Of a stretch of DNA of 64,000 bases, positions 9,636 to 19,199 are shown piece after piece (within the stretch, counting starts at the first letter, position 1; each line of letters starts with the position of its first letter). The position numbers and the translations under genes are program-made. The stretch lies in NCBI GenBank assembly GCA_014607495.2, contig CP053175.1, positions 2,542,001 through 2,606,000 of the forward strand, given 5' to 3'. The notes under the pieces are model-generated. The model was not told the DNA's origin and did no database searches. It worked only from the letters and a program-made list of their open reading frames with translations. Origin of the DNA: Carposina sasakii. Lineage: Eukaryota > Arthropoda > Insecta > Lepidoptera > Carposinidae.

Positions 9636-12600
9636 GTAAGTTATTTTTCGAATACAACATCGTTAAAAAATAGAAAGAAGATGTTTGTTTTCATCTGTAT
9701 ATCCGAGAGATCTTGCTGTTATGAAATTGTTTACTTGTAGGGACGAATCAAGAAGATTATGCAGACAGATGAGGAAGTCGGAAAAGTGGCCCAGGCGGTG
9801 CCAATCATAATTTATATCCTTTTCAATAGAATTCAGTAGTAAAATAAAATTTATTATTACCTTTATAGCTGTATGTGTATAGTTATTATGGTTTTGATTA
9901 ATTGCCATATAATATTTTTGGATTTATTGCAAGTATGCTGCAGCTACAGTAGGTACTGCATTCTAATTCATTAGTGTTTTATACACAGTGTTTATTGTTA
10001 AAATATTTGTAAGGTGTGTTGAAAAAAATATTTAAATATCTAGTAAGTATTAGTTAGGTATTCATATGTAAAATAAGAACAATATTTTAAAATCATTCAA
10101 TTTTGATCACATAAAACATTTTTACTCAAACAGGGTTTTCTAAGTTACTTATATCTTAAATGGTGTATTGGTTGATTATAGTCAAACCATACAATAGCAT
10201 AAGTGTCTTACCTGAATGTGGTGTAGCTTATTCAGAATTATTTAGTTGCATTTCTTATCGGATTTGTAACCGGCCCCTAGATAGATTTGTGAGCAAAATG
10301 CCCAGTAGTCTCACCTCTTATCATGTGGGGCTTAGTTAGTTAGTTTGACTGGTTTTAGTTCTATATGTGTGGCCATTGTATGTGTTTACTATGTGGGGCT
10401 TAATAGGCTAACTTGGTAAAAAGTGGGTGTGTAATTTGCACACCTCTGCTCAAACTCTTTAGGGTTGATGACTATGTGACCTAAAGTCACTGTCATTGCT
10501 GTGTACAGATATTTTGCCGTCTTTGTCGCGCCAAGGTGAGTCACGCATGAGTGACGGACGACCCTATATTAACGTAAGTGCAACAGAGACAAATAGTGGA
10601 AGGGGTCATTGTACGAAATTCGTCGTAATCGGCGTCCGTGCTTTATGGACGTTGTTAGACCTCCTGTACTGATATGGGGCTTCACTGATTTTTTAAATAT
10701 CTAGCCACACTATGCTAATCGCAGCTGTATGATTCGTTATCCTGCAGACTGCAGGTCACCCCATTCTGGGAACACAGCCATTTACATTATGTATGTTCGT
10801 CACATCAGCCTATTGCTGAGCGTAAGCCCTCCCAGGGCACGCCTTAATATGTTGTTGCTTCACTATGATCCTTAACTCAATAATATTAACGTGTGCACCG
10901 CGCACATTGGAGTTATTCGTAGAATCGCTTCTGAACAAGGCGCTTCAAGTCACAGTCAATCGCAACGCGAAGACCCTGAGTCCGTCCCACGTGAAGCAGT
11001 GCATCCTGGCTGAAGCCAAGTTCGACTTCTTGAGGGACCTAGTGAGTTCTTATTCTTTATTGCACATACACAAAATAATTAGTTTTATTTATTTAAATTA
11101 CAGATGTCGCGACGTAGCTTTGCGGTTGTGAAGTTGCCTAACGGCTGTGGGGTTAATTTAAAATGAGCCTCAAAAATGTCTAAAGGCTCACCGCCAGATT
11201 CTCGAAGGCACGCTGCTTTTAATAGAATTACATTTAAATTTTCTGACTGTTGATTGAGTTAACTAACTGATTCGTTACCTGTGATGCGCAAGTACAAAAG
11301 TGTGTGTTATGTATGTATATGATGTTAGAGAAACAGGTGCAATGTTTGACGCATCGTATCCGTACAGTTTATATCGCACGCTCTCCAAACCCGCAGACGC
11401 ACCATAAACTCTAAACACGCAGACCCACCATAAACTCTAAACACGGCAGACCCACCATAAACTCTAAACACGCAGACGCACCATAAACTCTAAACACGCA
11501 GACGCACCATAAACTCTTAAACACACAGACGCACCATAAACACTAAACACGCAGACGCACCATAAACTCTTAAACACGCAGACGCACCATAAACTCTAAA
11601 CACGCAGACGCACCATAAAGCTGTAAATGGCAGTTGCGTCACGATTCCGTACGATACTGAGTCAACTGGGTTTAAATCAGCAGGCCGATACGTTATTTCT
11701 TGCTCTGCTGTTTCCAGGTCAAAAACATACCTGACGTGTCCGCTGCAGAGGAGAAGGAGTTGCAGATGAGTGCTGAGAGTTCTCCTAACTGTTCCAGGTA
11801 AGGTATTTTTTTACTGTCTGTGTTCTTATATTCCTTCATTTTGTCATTCCTTCCATGTATTTTTCTTTCACTCATTCCTATCGGCCGCCATCTCCATATT
11901 CAAACCCAAACAGTATTAAGCTCCATATCTTTAGCCTATATCTTACTGGAGTAGGCAGATTTTACAGATCTCCATTTACCTAATACTTACCTACCTTCAT
12001 TCCAAGCATAACTCATTCGCCTCAACAACATTTAAGTATTATTTACAGTTGCTTGATTATGCTTGTCAATTGCTCTTATTCTTAGATTCACACACGCGTT
12101 TATCCAGATGTATATTGGACGTCTTCGTATACTGTAGTTACTACCCACCATAGATAAATGTAACTTCTCGTGCATACGAAAGTAAATCTTAAAATTACCG
12201 CCTTCCAGATTTTCAGAACAACCGATACCACCTCGTAAAATAGTCCGCGAGGACTCAAACAGTTCCAGCAGCTCTGACATCAGATTATCTCAAATCACCC
12301 TACCTAGAACCCTCTCATCCGACAAAGACAAAGTCCGATGCGAGACCATCACATCCGCTTCCGCCGGCGCGATCGATTTAACTGTCAAAACTGAGGACCA
12401 CCGACCAATAAGAACAGCGAATTTCTACCACGAAACGCTACCCGAAGACCCACCCCAAAGCGTGATCAAGATCAACCCGTCGTATTCTAGCCCGCAGCCG
12501 TCTACCTCTAGCTATACCACCCTTTACTTCCATCGAGGTTCCGCGGATAAAAATCCCTATGCCCAAACCGGAGACGGGGTTTTTCGTTAAAAATTCCCAT

Positions 12601-12870
12601 CCGAAAACGCCGACTACCCCCATTACTCCAATAATAAACATTGATTTTACTAAGAATTTGGGGAAACCGGAAATAAAGGTGTTGGATAATGTAGCGGCAG
12701 GTATTGTAGGAGTGAAGAACGAACGGACGCAGAAACTCCAGCGGCAAAACTCGAAGAATTTCAAAGAGAAGAAAGTAGAAGTTAAAACGCCTCCCATACT
12801 GTCCAGTCCTGTGGATATAGATCGAATAAACTATAGTAATTTAGAAATAGATGAAGACTATGATACCTGA
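9594..12870 (+). CDS. Drap1: Drap1 / NC2-alpha orthologue, five exons
   Basis: NC2-alpha pairs with Dr1 (NC2-beta) through a histone fold and represses RNA polymerase II initiation by binding TBP on DNA. Exons: 9594-9635, 9741-9813, 10899-11041, 11718-11797, 12209-12870. The N-terminus [14 protein letters not shown], then [37 protein letters not shown] and [13 protein letters not shown], follows the human protein closely. The C-terminus ends in acidic [10 protein letters not shown], like the human EEDYDS end. The predicted length is about 332 residues. Intron 2 is AT-AC. The last exon needs a one-base frame correction near 12520. No N-terminal MPTKKRK alternative start was seen. Confidence 0.94.
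9741..9813 (+). CDS. Drap1: Drap1 coding exon 2
   Basis: Encodes [19 protein letters not shown] and VPIII, the first half of the histone fold. The acceptor is CTTGTAG. It ends in one base (T) before ATATCCTTTT, not before GT. Confidence 0.93.
9814..10898 (+). other. Drap1: U12-type AT-AC intron of Drap1
   Basis: The donor is ATATCCTTTT at 9814. The only U12-like branch motif, TCCTTAAC, is at 10869-10876. The acceptor ends GTGCAC at 10898. Joining T to CGCGCACATTGG gives SRTLEL, exactly where DRAP1 has SRALEL. No GT-AG pair gives this join. Confidence 0.88.
10899..11041 (+). CDS. Drap1: Drap1 coding exon 3
   Basis: Encodes (S)[17 protein letters not shown] through [12 protein letters not shown], the rest of the histone fold. 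The donor is GTGAGT. Phase 0. Confidence 0.93.
11392..11622 (+). repeat. Minisatellite, about 26-bp unit, in Drap1 intron 3
   Basis: About nine units of CGCAGACGCACCATAAACTC + TAAACA with small length changes. It does not touch an exon. There are no unique spacers, so it is a plain tandem array. Confidence 0.9.
11718..11797 (+). CDS. Drap1: Drap1 coding exon 4
   Basis: Encodes [20 protein letters not shown] and SSPNCS, leaving AG before GTAAGG. The acceptor is GTTTCCAG. Confidence 0.9.
12209..12870 (+). CDS. Drap1: Drap1 terminal coding exon with one-base frame break
   Basis: From the acceptor CCTTCCAG the frame reads [15 protein letters not shown] through [16 protein letters not shown], then would stop at about 12588. 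The next frame, open from about 12468, reads [19 protein letters not shown] on to the acidic end [10 protein letters not shown] and TGA at 12870. A single extra C in the CCC at 12520-12522 would explain the switch. The tail is low-complexity and Pro/Ser/Lys-rich, as in other DRAP1 tails. Confidence 0.82.
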
Positions 12871-13830
12871 GTAGCTTCGTAAGTATGTTTTGTTTTTGAG
12901 TTTGCGTTTTTATTTGCGAAAATTGTTATCCGATGTTCCATCTTTTTATAGCAGATTAATATTAAACTAGATTGGTAAATCGCTATGTAGTGTTTTGAAC
13001 TACTAGTGAGTGGTTTAAATTTATACATACATGCCTACGTCTAGCATAGCAGGTATAACAGGTACAGGTATTAATATTTTTTTAAGTAATATTTTTTTAC
13101 CTGTGTGATATTCTTAGAACCGCTTCGTGATCACGGTCGCATAAACGATATCTCTGGCTACATCTGCTTTATCGCTTCTTTTACACTAAAGTGAGTGATT
13201 TAGTGAATAGAGTGCTTGTTTTTTTCTTATAGTATTATGCTATGCAACCGTTTTGACCCCCAAAGTTATTATTGACTCGGATAACATTTGTCGCGAATTT
13301 GTATAATTTGATGTTTACCAATTTATGTGCTAGGTTATTTTCCTTTATATTGTGTCTATAATTAAATTATTGGGTACTTGCATGAGTGCGTTTCAAGAGA
13401 TTTGTTACAGATTGTTTCCTGTGTAATTGTATATTTATTGCATTCTTATTTGGTGCGTTTGTTTCAAAGAAATACAAATAACCCGAAAATGTGACGTTGA
13501 TTTATATTAAGTATAAGTTTTTTTAACGATGGTTTTAAAAATATCTGTTCCAAATAAGAAAGCATCCTGTATTTATACTGTTCTATTTAAGAGTCATTGA
13601 CAATAGAGTAGCCTTTTATAAAAAGGTCAAATCTCCTAATATCTAGGAATTCCTTATGAATAATTTGTAATTAAAACATTAAAGGTAAGTGAGTAGTTTC
13701 TTCTGAACAATATATGACATATATGTATTTAAATCTTTATTTTATTTTGTATTCTAATGTGGACGATTCTGACAGTCACACTAGTCTCCAGTGTTTATGC
13801 TAGTTTTTTTATTGACAGATATTAATTACT
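12871..13830 (+). other. Probable Drap1 3' UTR and downstream sequence
   Basis: AT-rich sequence with no ORF of interest. No single polyadenylation signal can be chosen with confidence. Confidence 0.4.
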
Positions 13831-14060
13831 AGTGGACGCCCGCGACTCCGTCCGCATGACTCCGTCTGCAGAAAAAACAAAATCTCGAAATTATCTGAGA
13901 TAAAAATATTTTCCGGGATAAAAAGTAGCTTATATGTTAAGTGGGACCTGTTACAATATATTCCTGAAAACTGTATCGAAATCGGTCCAGTCGTTTCTGA
14001 GATTAGCGTGCACAAACATCGATCCGTTACATTTTTATTATATGTACGTACATATAGATT
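13830..14060. mobile_element. Dispersed element, family B (CGCCCGCGACTCCGTCCGC), copy 1
   Basis: Begins TAGTGGACGCCCGCGACTCC and continues through ACTGTATCGAAATCGGTCC and GATTAGCGTGCACAAAC. Related copies are at 29021-29298 and 39140-39470, with partial ones at 30650-30722 and 39700-39810. Non-autonomous; class not assigned. Confidence 0.7.
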
Positions 14061-14549
14061 TCTCGTGAAAAATCTTGCTACGCGCGTCTATGTACATTTA
14101 TGCAGAAAAACGCAGTCTATTTACTCAACTTTGGACCCTAATATTTTGGGAACCAGACACTTCCCAGGTATGCTTCTATGGAAAATCGTTATGATGAGGA
14201 GATCCGTAGTTTTCGGGAACGTTGACCAAAAATCATTCTGTATAACTAATTTTAAGTTTATGTTTCAGTGTTACGGACAGAATCGACCATACTATAGGTA
14301 TCTATTGAATTCTGGTATAGTGGGCCTAGTACTCGTATTTGGTCACCTTTTATAATAACGGATCCTGCATTAAATCATAGTCAAAAAATATATACTACAA
14401 CCCCCTTTGCAAAAGAAATTGATTTGTAATAATATCTGAAATTAACCCTAGTTTTTTATATCTTTCCTTCACGCATGCCACATTGTAATAATAATAATAA
14501 GTGTACCTAGATACCTATGACATAAGAAAGAATTAAGACACTTACAGAC

Positions 14550-14690
14550 TGCAACCTGTGCTGATGCAGGCCTTTACTAGAAATACATCAGCTGCATCTC
14601 CTTCCGTGCATGTCTTAAGAGTCGACTAAGGAACTCAGGGGGCGTTCTCTCAGGCGATGTGCTAGCTAGCAATGTGTTACTGATCGTTTA
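14550..14690. repeat. Dispersed repeat, family C
   Basis: Contains CATCAGCTGCATCTCCTTCC, GCATGTCTTAAGAGTCGACTAA and a GGCGTTCTCTC segment. The same unit recurs near 27845-27990, 35420-35505, 45620-45880, 46410-46640 and 55318-55560, so it is an interspersed repeat. A reverse partial copy is near 3785-3890. Confidence 0.7.
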
Positions 14691-14798
14691 CTTCTGGAAA
14701 TACTAAACGTGGCTGTGGGATTGCCTCCGTTATTCTGCAGTTCTGTCAGACTCTGGCGAAATGTGTGCTGAACCAATACAATTATTTTAAATGATAAG

Positions 14799-14958
14799 CC
14801 ACCGGATTACGTAACTTGCAATAGCAAAGCCGAAGCCGCGCGATCGCGATAATCTCGAGTGTGTGCGCGCAACGAGCGCTCGGCGTCCTCCCGCGCCCCG
14901 CACCTCGCCCAACCTCGCACTGCTTAGGATTTGCTATTGCAAGTTACGTAATCAGGTG
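14799..14958. mobile_element. Palindromic MITE, family A, copy 3
   Basis: The ends are GATTACGTAACTTGCAATAG and CTATTGCAAGTTACGTAATC, an inverted repeat, around the same GC-rich core as the copy at 4062. Confidence 0.78.
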
Positions 14959-17580
14959 GAAGGTCTTTCTTTATGTACCACTTCTCTTGCAAAAATAAAT
15001 TTTCTATTCTATTCTGGCTGCCGCCGTGTGTATATATGCCTGAAAGATGTGGTTTTGGGTTTAACCCTGAAATTTACTTCAATCCCAGGGCTCTGTATAC
15101 GGCAGACTTAGACAAAGTAACATTATATGTAATATCATCTCTATCGATCGATTCAATAGAGTGAAATTTAACCGCCATTGGTGGGAGTGTTACGATAACG
15201 AACGTCACAATGTTACATTATCTAAGTATGTCTCTGTATTTCGTAAATTTGATTTGGACGTTGCAAAATAAATGTGTATGGACAACGTAGTTGAGAACCT
15301 ACCTATAATAATTGTAATACTTACCAAATGAGTCAATTAATTTGCATTGAGATTTAAAATAAAATTCATAATGGATTAGCTATGTATTTGGAAGTTTTAT
15401 TTAAGAACCTATAGCACAGACCACTAAATACACCTATAGGAGGTGATTTTAATTAATTTGTAGCTCCATAATATAACAATAATAACCGCTGACAGCCCAA
15501 TGTCTGATGGACAATGTTTCGTATATACAGGTAACTATTCCTACTCAAATGAGACGAGCATTTCGCTGACTCTACCCTTTGTTATACCCTGTACAATTAA
15601 TTATGCGCACCATTTCAGTCGGAAGTTCGATCCTGCTTAGTGCTCACGGGGGGGTCTCTAAATTTATTTCATGTACCTATACATACTGATTTTATTAATA
15701 TACTTTCTACTAATTCGTTTCGCAAAAACTACCGAACTGACTGGATGAAACTTTGCAATTACCTATACATACATACATATAATCACGCCTTTATCCCTTA
15801 CGGGGTAGGCAGAGCACCAAGGGCCGATAGAACCACATGGTGCCACTTATGACCAATTTGAGGGGTATAGTTAAGATGTACAAATTCGGTTGGTAGTGAC
15901 AGGTGGTCAGCCTACAACATACCGAGACCCTCTTGTCCCTCTACTCAAACATGAATAAAAATAATAATCTTCGATAAGGAATATAACCGATGGGATATCC
16001 TGAGACAGACAACTTGCATCCATTCATGCAATCATTAAAACATAGTAAAATAAAAACCAACTACTATAATCATGTACAAAAATATTTATTTTTATTGTTG
16101 TTAAATTAATTTAGGTACCTACCCTTAATACTACTTACAAACATTATATTTCCATATATTTTGCGATTACGCTATTTAAAATAGGCAGTCTAGATTTGAA
16201 CCTACTTCTTTAGGTTTAAGGAGTCTTCTCACGATACGATACCATACCGTGACCGATCCGTATCAGGCCAAAAATATTATTTGTACCATTTTATACGAAA
16301 CAACGCCTACACAACGTAGGAACGCAAGAACAACGCCTGGCACGTCACTGGTCGTACACTTAACATATCCATAACGTATCATGCACGAATCGACAACCAA
16401 TACCCGTCAGGATTATATATAACATAGCTATTCCGGTCCATGTATAAAACGCGAATGACATTTTCCTATTACGGTCATGATATGGCACAATAAGTGGGCA
16501 GACTCCTTCGAATTCTACTGCAGAAGGCAGCAGCTAACGTGGTTTGCTTACCATGGACTATTAGCAGGATTGTTGTCATTATGGAAGCGAGACGCCGATA
16601 TAAGCAGTGTAGAACGATATTTCGCGCCTACGACGGAAACAATTCTTAACAGTTCATGGTAAAACCTCTGGACGAATTTGCATCCAATCTACAAATAATC
16701 TACAGAAGGGGTATACTAAGCTAAATGCTATAAATAAAGCCCACTCTAGGGAACCTATTTACAAAATTTGACACACAAAAAACTTTGTATGAAGTAGTTA
16801 CGTAATCTCTGAATAATATTAGGAAAATTATTGTGTAAACGAGTTCTCTATACTGGGCTATTTTTGCAGCATTTCCGCCATATCCCTTCTGTTACACCCT
16901 GTACAGATTGGTATATTTTACTAAGATGCTTTAAAAGAGGTAATAACGGTATTTCGTATTACTTCAAATTGAGGAGATTTTTCCTTGCGTTTTAAATTAA
17001 ATAAGTACATAATTAAAGAAAATTATTGCCAAATCTATAAATTAGTCTTAACATAATTTTGTACAGATTATGAGAAGTTAATCCGTAAAGATATTATAAT
17101 AGTTAGTTTGGCAAGATTATGTTCATTACATTAATTTATTATGTTATAGTAGTAAGTAATTATAGAAAGTTCACTATCAAAGATAACTTGTTACTCAAAA
17201 AAATTGACAATAACTTTGTTTGAAATACATTTTTTTTTACAATTAGCTAGGCAAACATTTGACCGCCATCGTGCCTGATGTTGAGCAAGATGCGGCCTAG
17301 GGTGGTACATGTTTGCCTTGAAAGTGCCTATTCACTCTAGATTTGAAGAGACCAATGTTGTAGTGCTCGAGAAATACATCGGCAGGAAGTATAAAATGAA
17401 TTGGATAAGTACTTATAAAAAATCCACTTCAATACTTTGTTTATGTTAATTCTATAGTTTTTTTTTTGTTTACAATAAAGAATAATAATAACTTTTATTA
17501 TGACAGAGATTCATTTTTATTTCCATAATCATTAGAAGGTAAACCTTACCAACTTTTTACTACTAAAAGTAGTCAATATT
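14959..17580. other. Intergenic, Drap1 to lines
   Basis: Apart from the family D repeat, the sequence is AT-rich with short weak ORFs only (largest about 70 codons, no recognisable similarity). A repeat relative with GTTATACCCTGTACAATT ends lies at 15530-15600, and another at 16680-16910. No gene seen. Confidence 0.5.
15770..15950 (+). repeat. Dispersed repeat, family D
   Basis: ATAATCACGCCTTTATCCCT followed by TACGGGGTAGGCAGAGCACC and the GTGGTCAGCC region. Reverse copies occur at 41037-41185 and 63794-63885. Confidence 0.7.
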
Positions 17581-17743
17581 AGGCTGCCTTGCCACTAGAG
17601 ATGTGATATGCTACATTGCTATGCATGTTTTTAAATATCTACCAATCAAATTAATTTTACATCAGTGATCAATAAGTGATTTGTGGATATCACACACATC
17701 CATAGTAACGCTGCATAGCACATCTCAGGTGGGAAGTAAGCCT
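17581..17743. mobile_element. TIR element family E, intact-looking copy
   Basis: The ends AGGCTGCCTTGCCACTAGAG and CACATCTCAGGTGGGAAGTAAGCCT are imperfect inverted repeats. A second copy at 18048-18379 shares the ATATCACACA...ATCCATAG interior. Confidence 0.65.
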
Positions 17744-17765
17744 TAACCTGTAAACTTGCATCATG

Positions 17766-17849
17766 ATATCGAGGGGTGAAAGGCTATTTGGGATAAGCGC
17801 CATTTATATATATGGCGCTTATCCCAAATAGCCTTTCACCCCTCGATAT
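17766..17849. repeat. Perfect inverted repeat, 38-bp arms, 8-bp loop
   Basis: Left arm 17766-17803, loop 17804-17811 (TTATATAT), right arm 17812-17849. I find no mismatch between the arms. The key arm sequence is GGGGTGAAAGGCTATTTGGG. It has no ORF. Confidence 0.95.
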
Positions 17850-18047
17850 GTTTAAAAATGGCAATCTAGATTGGAACAGAAGACCAGCCATCTGTTCATG
17901 TAATCTCATAATAAGTTTCAGATGATTAATTCTGATTCAAACATCCCTGTTACATAGTTACACTCAACATAAATTATGACAATTGTAATACTGATTATAT
18001 TTACTTAAAATATGGTAAATTGATGGCAATGCAGTTATTTACATATA

Positions 18048-18379
18048 AGGCTGTCTTTCCAACAGAGATGGGCTATGTCACCTTGCTATATGCATTTGAT
18101 ATCCACTGATCAAATTCATTGACACCATGTACTGATGGATATGATTGGTGTATATCACACAAATCCATAGCAATTTAGGGTCGGTTCATATCTGACGGAA
18201 AATGCGTCGAGCGTATCTCCGGATACATGCAAACGCACTAACGCATCATCGGTTGAGTGTGAAAGGTTGAATGTTTTGTCATATATTTGCACGTTACGCG
18301 ACCGACAAATACGCGACGAATTTTCCGTCAGATATGAACCGACCCATAGGCATAGCACATCTCTAGTGGATAGACAGCT
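18048..18379. mobile_element. TIR element family E, copy with nested insertion
   Basis: Same element as 17581-17743, interrupted by the hairpin element at 18178-18345 between CCATAGCAATTTA and ATAGGCATAGCACATCTC. Confidence 0.65.
18178..18345. mobile_element. Short TIR MITE nested in family E
   Basis: GGGTCGGTTCATATCTGACG at the left and its complement CGTCAGATATGAACCGACCC at the right. It is 168 bp with no ORF. Confidence 0.8.
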
Positions 18380-19199
18380 TTAAGCAATGGAACATAGAAC
18401 ATAAGTTAGTAAAATGTACATAGACCCGCATTCTGTTATGCAAAATTAATAACTAAAATAATGTTATAATACAACCAAAAATATTAAGTGAATAAATACA
18501 CTAACCTAGAGAATACAGGACTTACAAAATACAATTAGAATGCAAAAATGCATTGTTTATTACTTAATAAATATTTGTGCAACATATTTCTCTAGTAAGA
18601 TTTACAAGCACCCTTATTATTATTGTGGTAAGGCACATAATACAGCTTTTGTGTACCCTGTAGGTAGACAAACATATTTTGAGAAAGAAGGCCAGACAGA
18701 ATGAGACACCACAAAAAAGTAATAGTACAGATTAAAGTTACAGTTTATGACAACTTATATTTGTAAAATGATAGTTTACAGTTAATGTAGTACATAGAGT
18801 TAAAAAAAAATTTAATTGAGAAATGATTTGTGTTCTACAGGATACACAAATAACAATTAATTAAAGGAAGACCTGCATGCATAATACACATTATTTACCT
18901 ATATGAATCTATATTCTTAAATAAATTAATTAAACTTGAATTATACATACTAAATTATACTACAACTTGATACGGAATGTAAAATAGAGACAGTCTTTAA
19001 GATGATCTAGCATCAAATATGTTATGAATTTATTAGATGATTTTTTTGAGCTTTTTCTCAGTAGACTACACATTCAATAGTCAGTAAAACATGAGAGAGG
19101 TTGGACATAATGACAAATGTCTAGAGACAACTGTCTCAGCCACAGAGCAACAGCACCACAATACCTGATGTATCAACATTTTAATTTCCAGTCCAATTC
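18380..19199 (-). other. Probable 3' UTR / downstream region of lines
   Basis: AT-rich sequence downstream of the lines stop. Candidate minus-strand AATAAA signals exist, but the used site cannot be chosen. No other coding sequence seen. Confidence 0.4.

Noticed and set aside
11392..11622. Regularly spaced repeats resembling a CRISPR array
   Set aside because: Units are contiguous, with no unique spacers, in an animal intron. It is a minisatellite.
18155..18358. 67-codon minus-strand ORF
   Set aside because: It lies on the nested hairpin MITE at 18178-18345 and has no similarity to any family I know.
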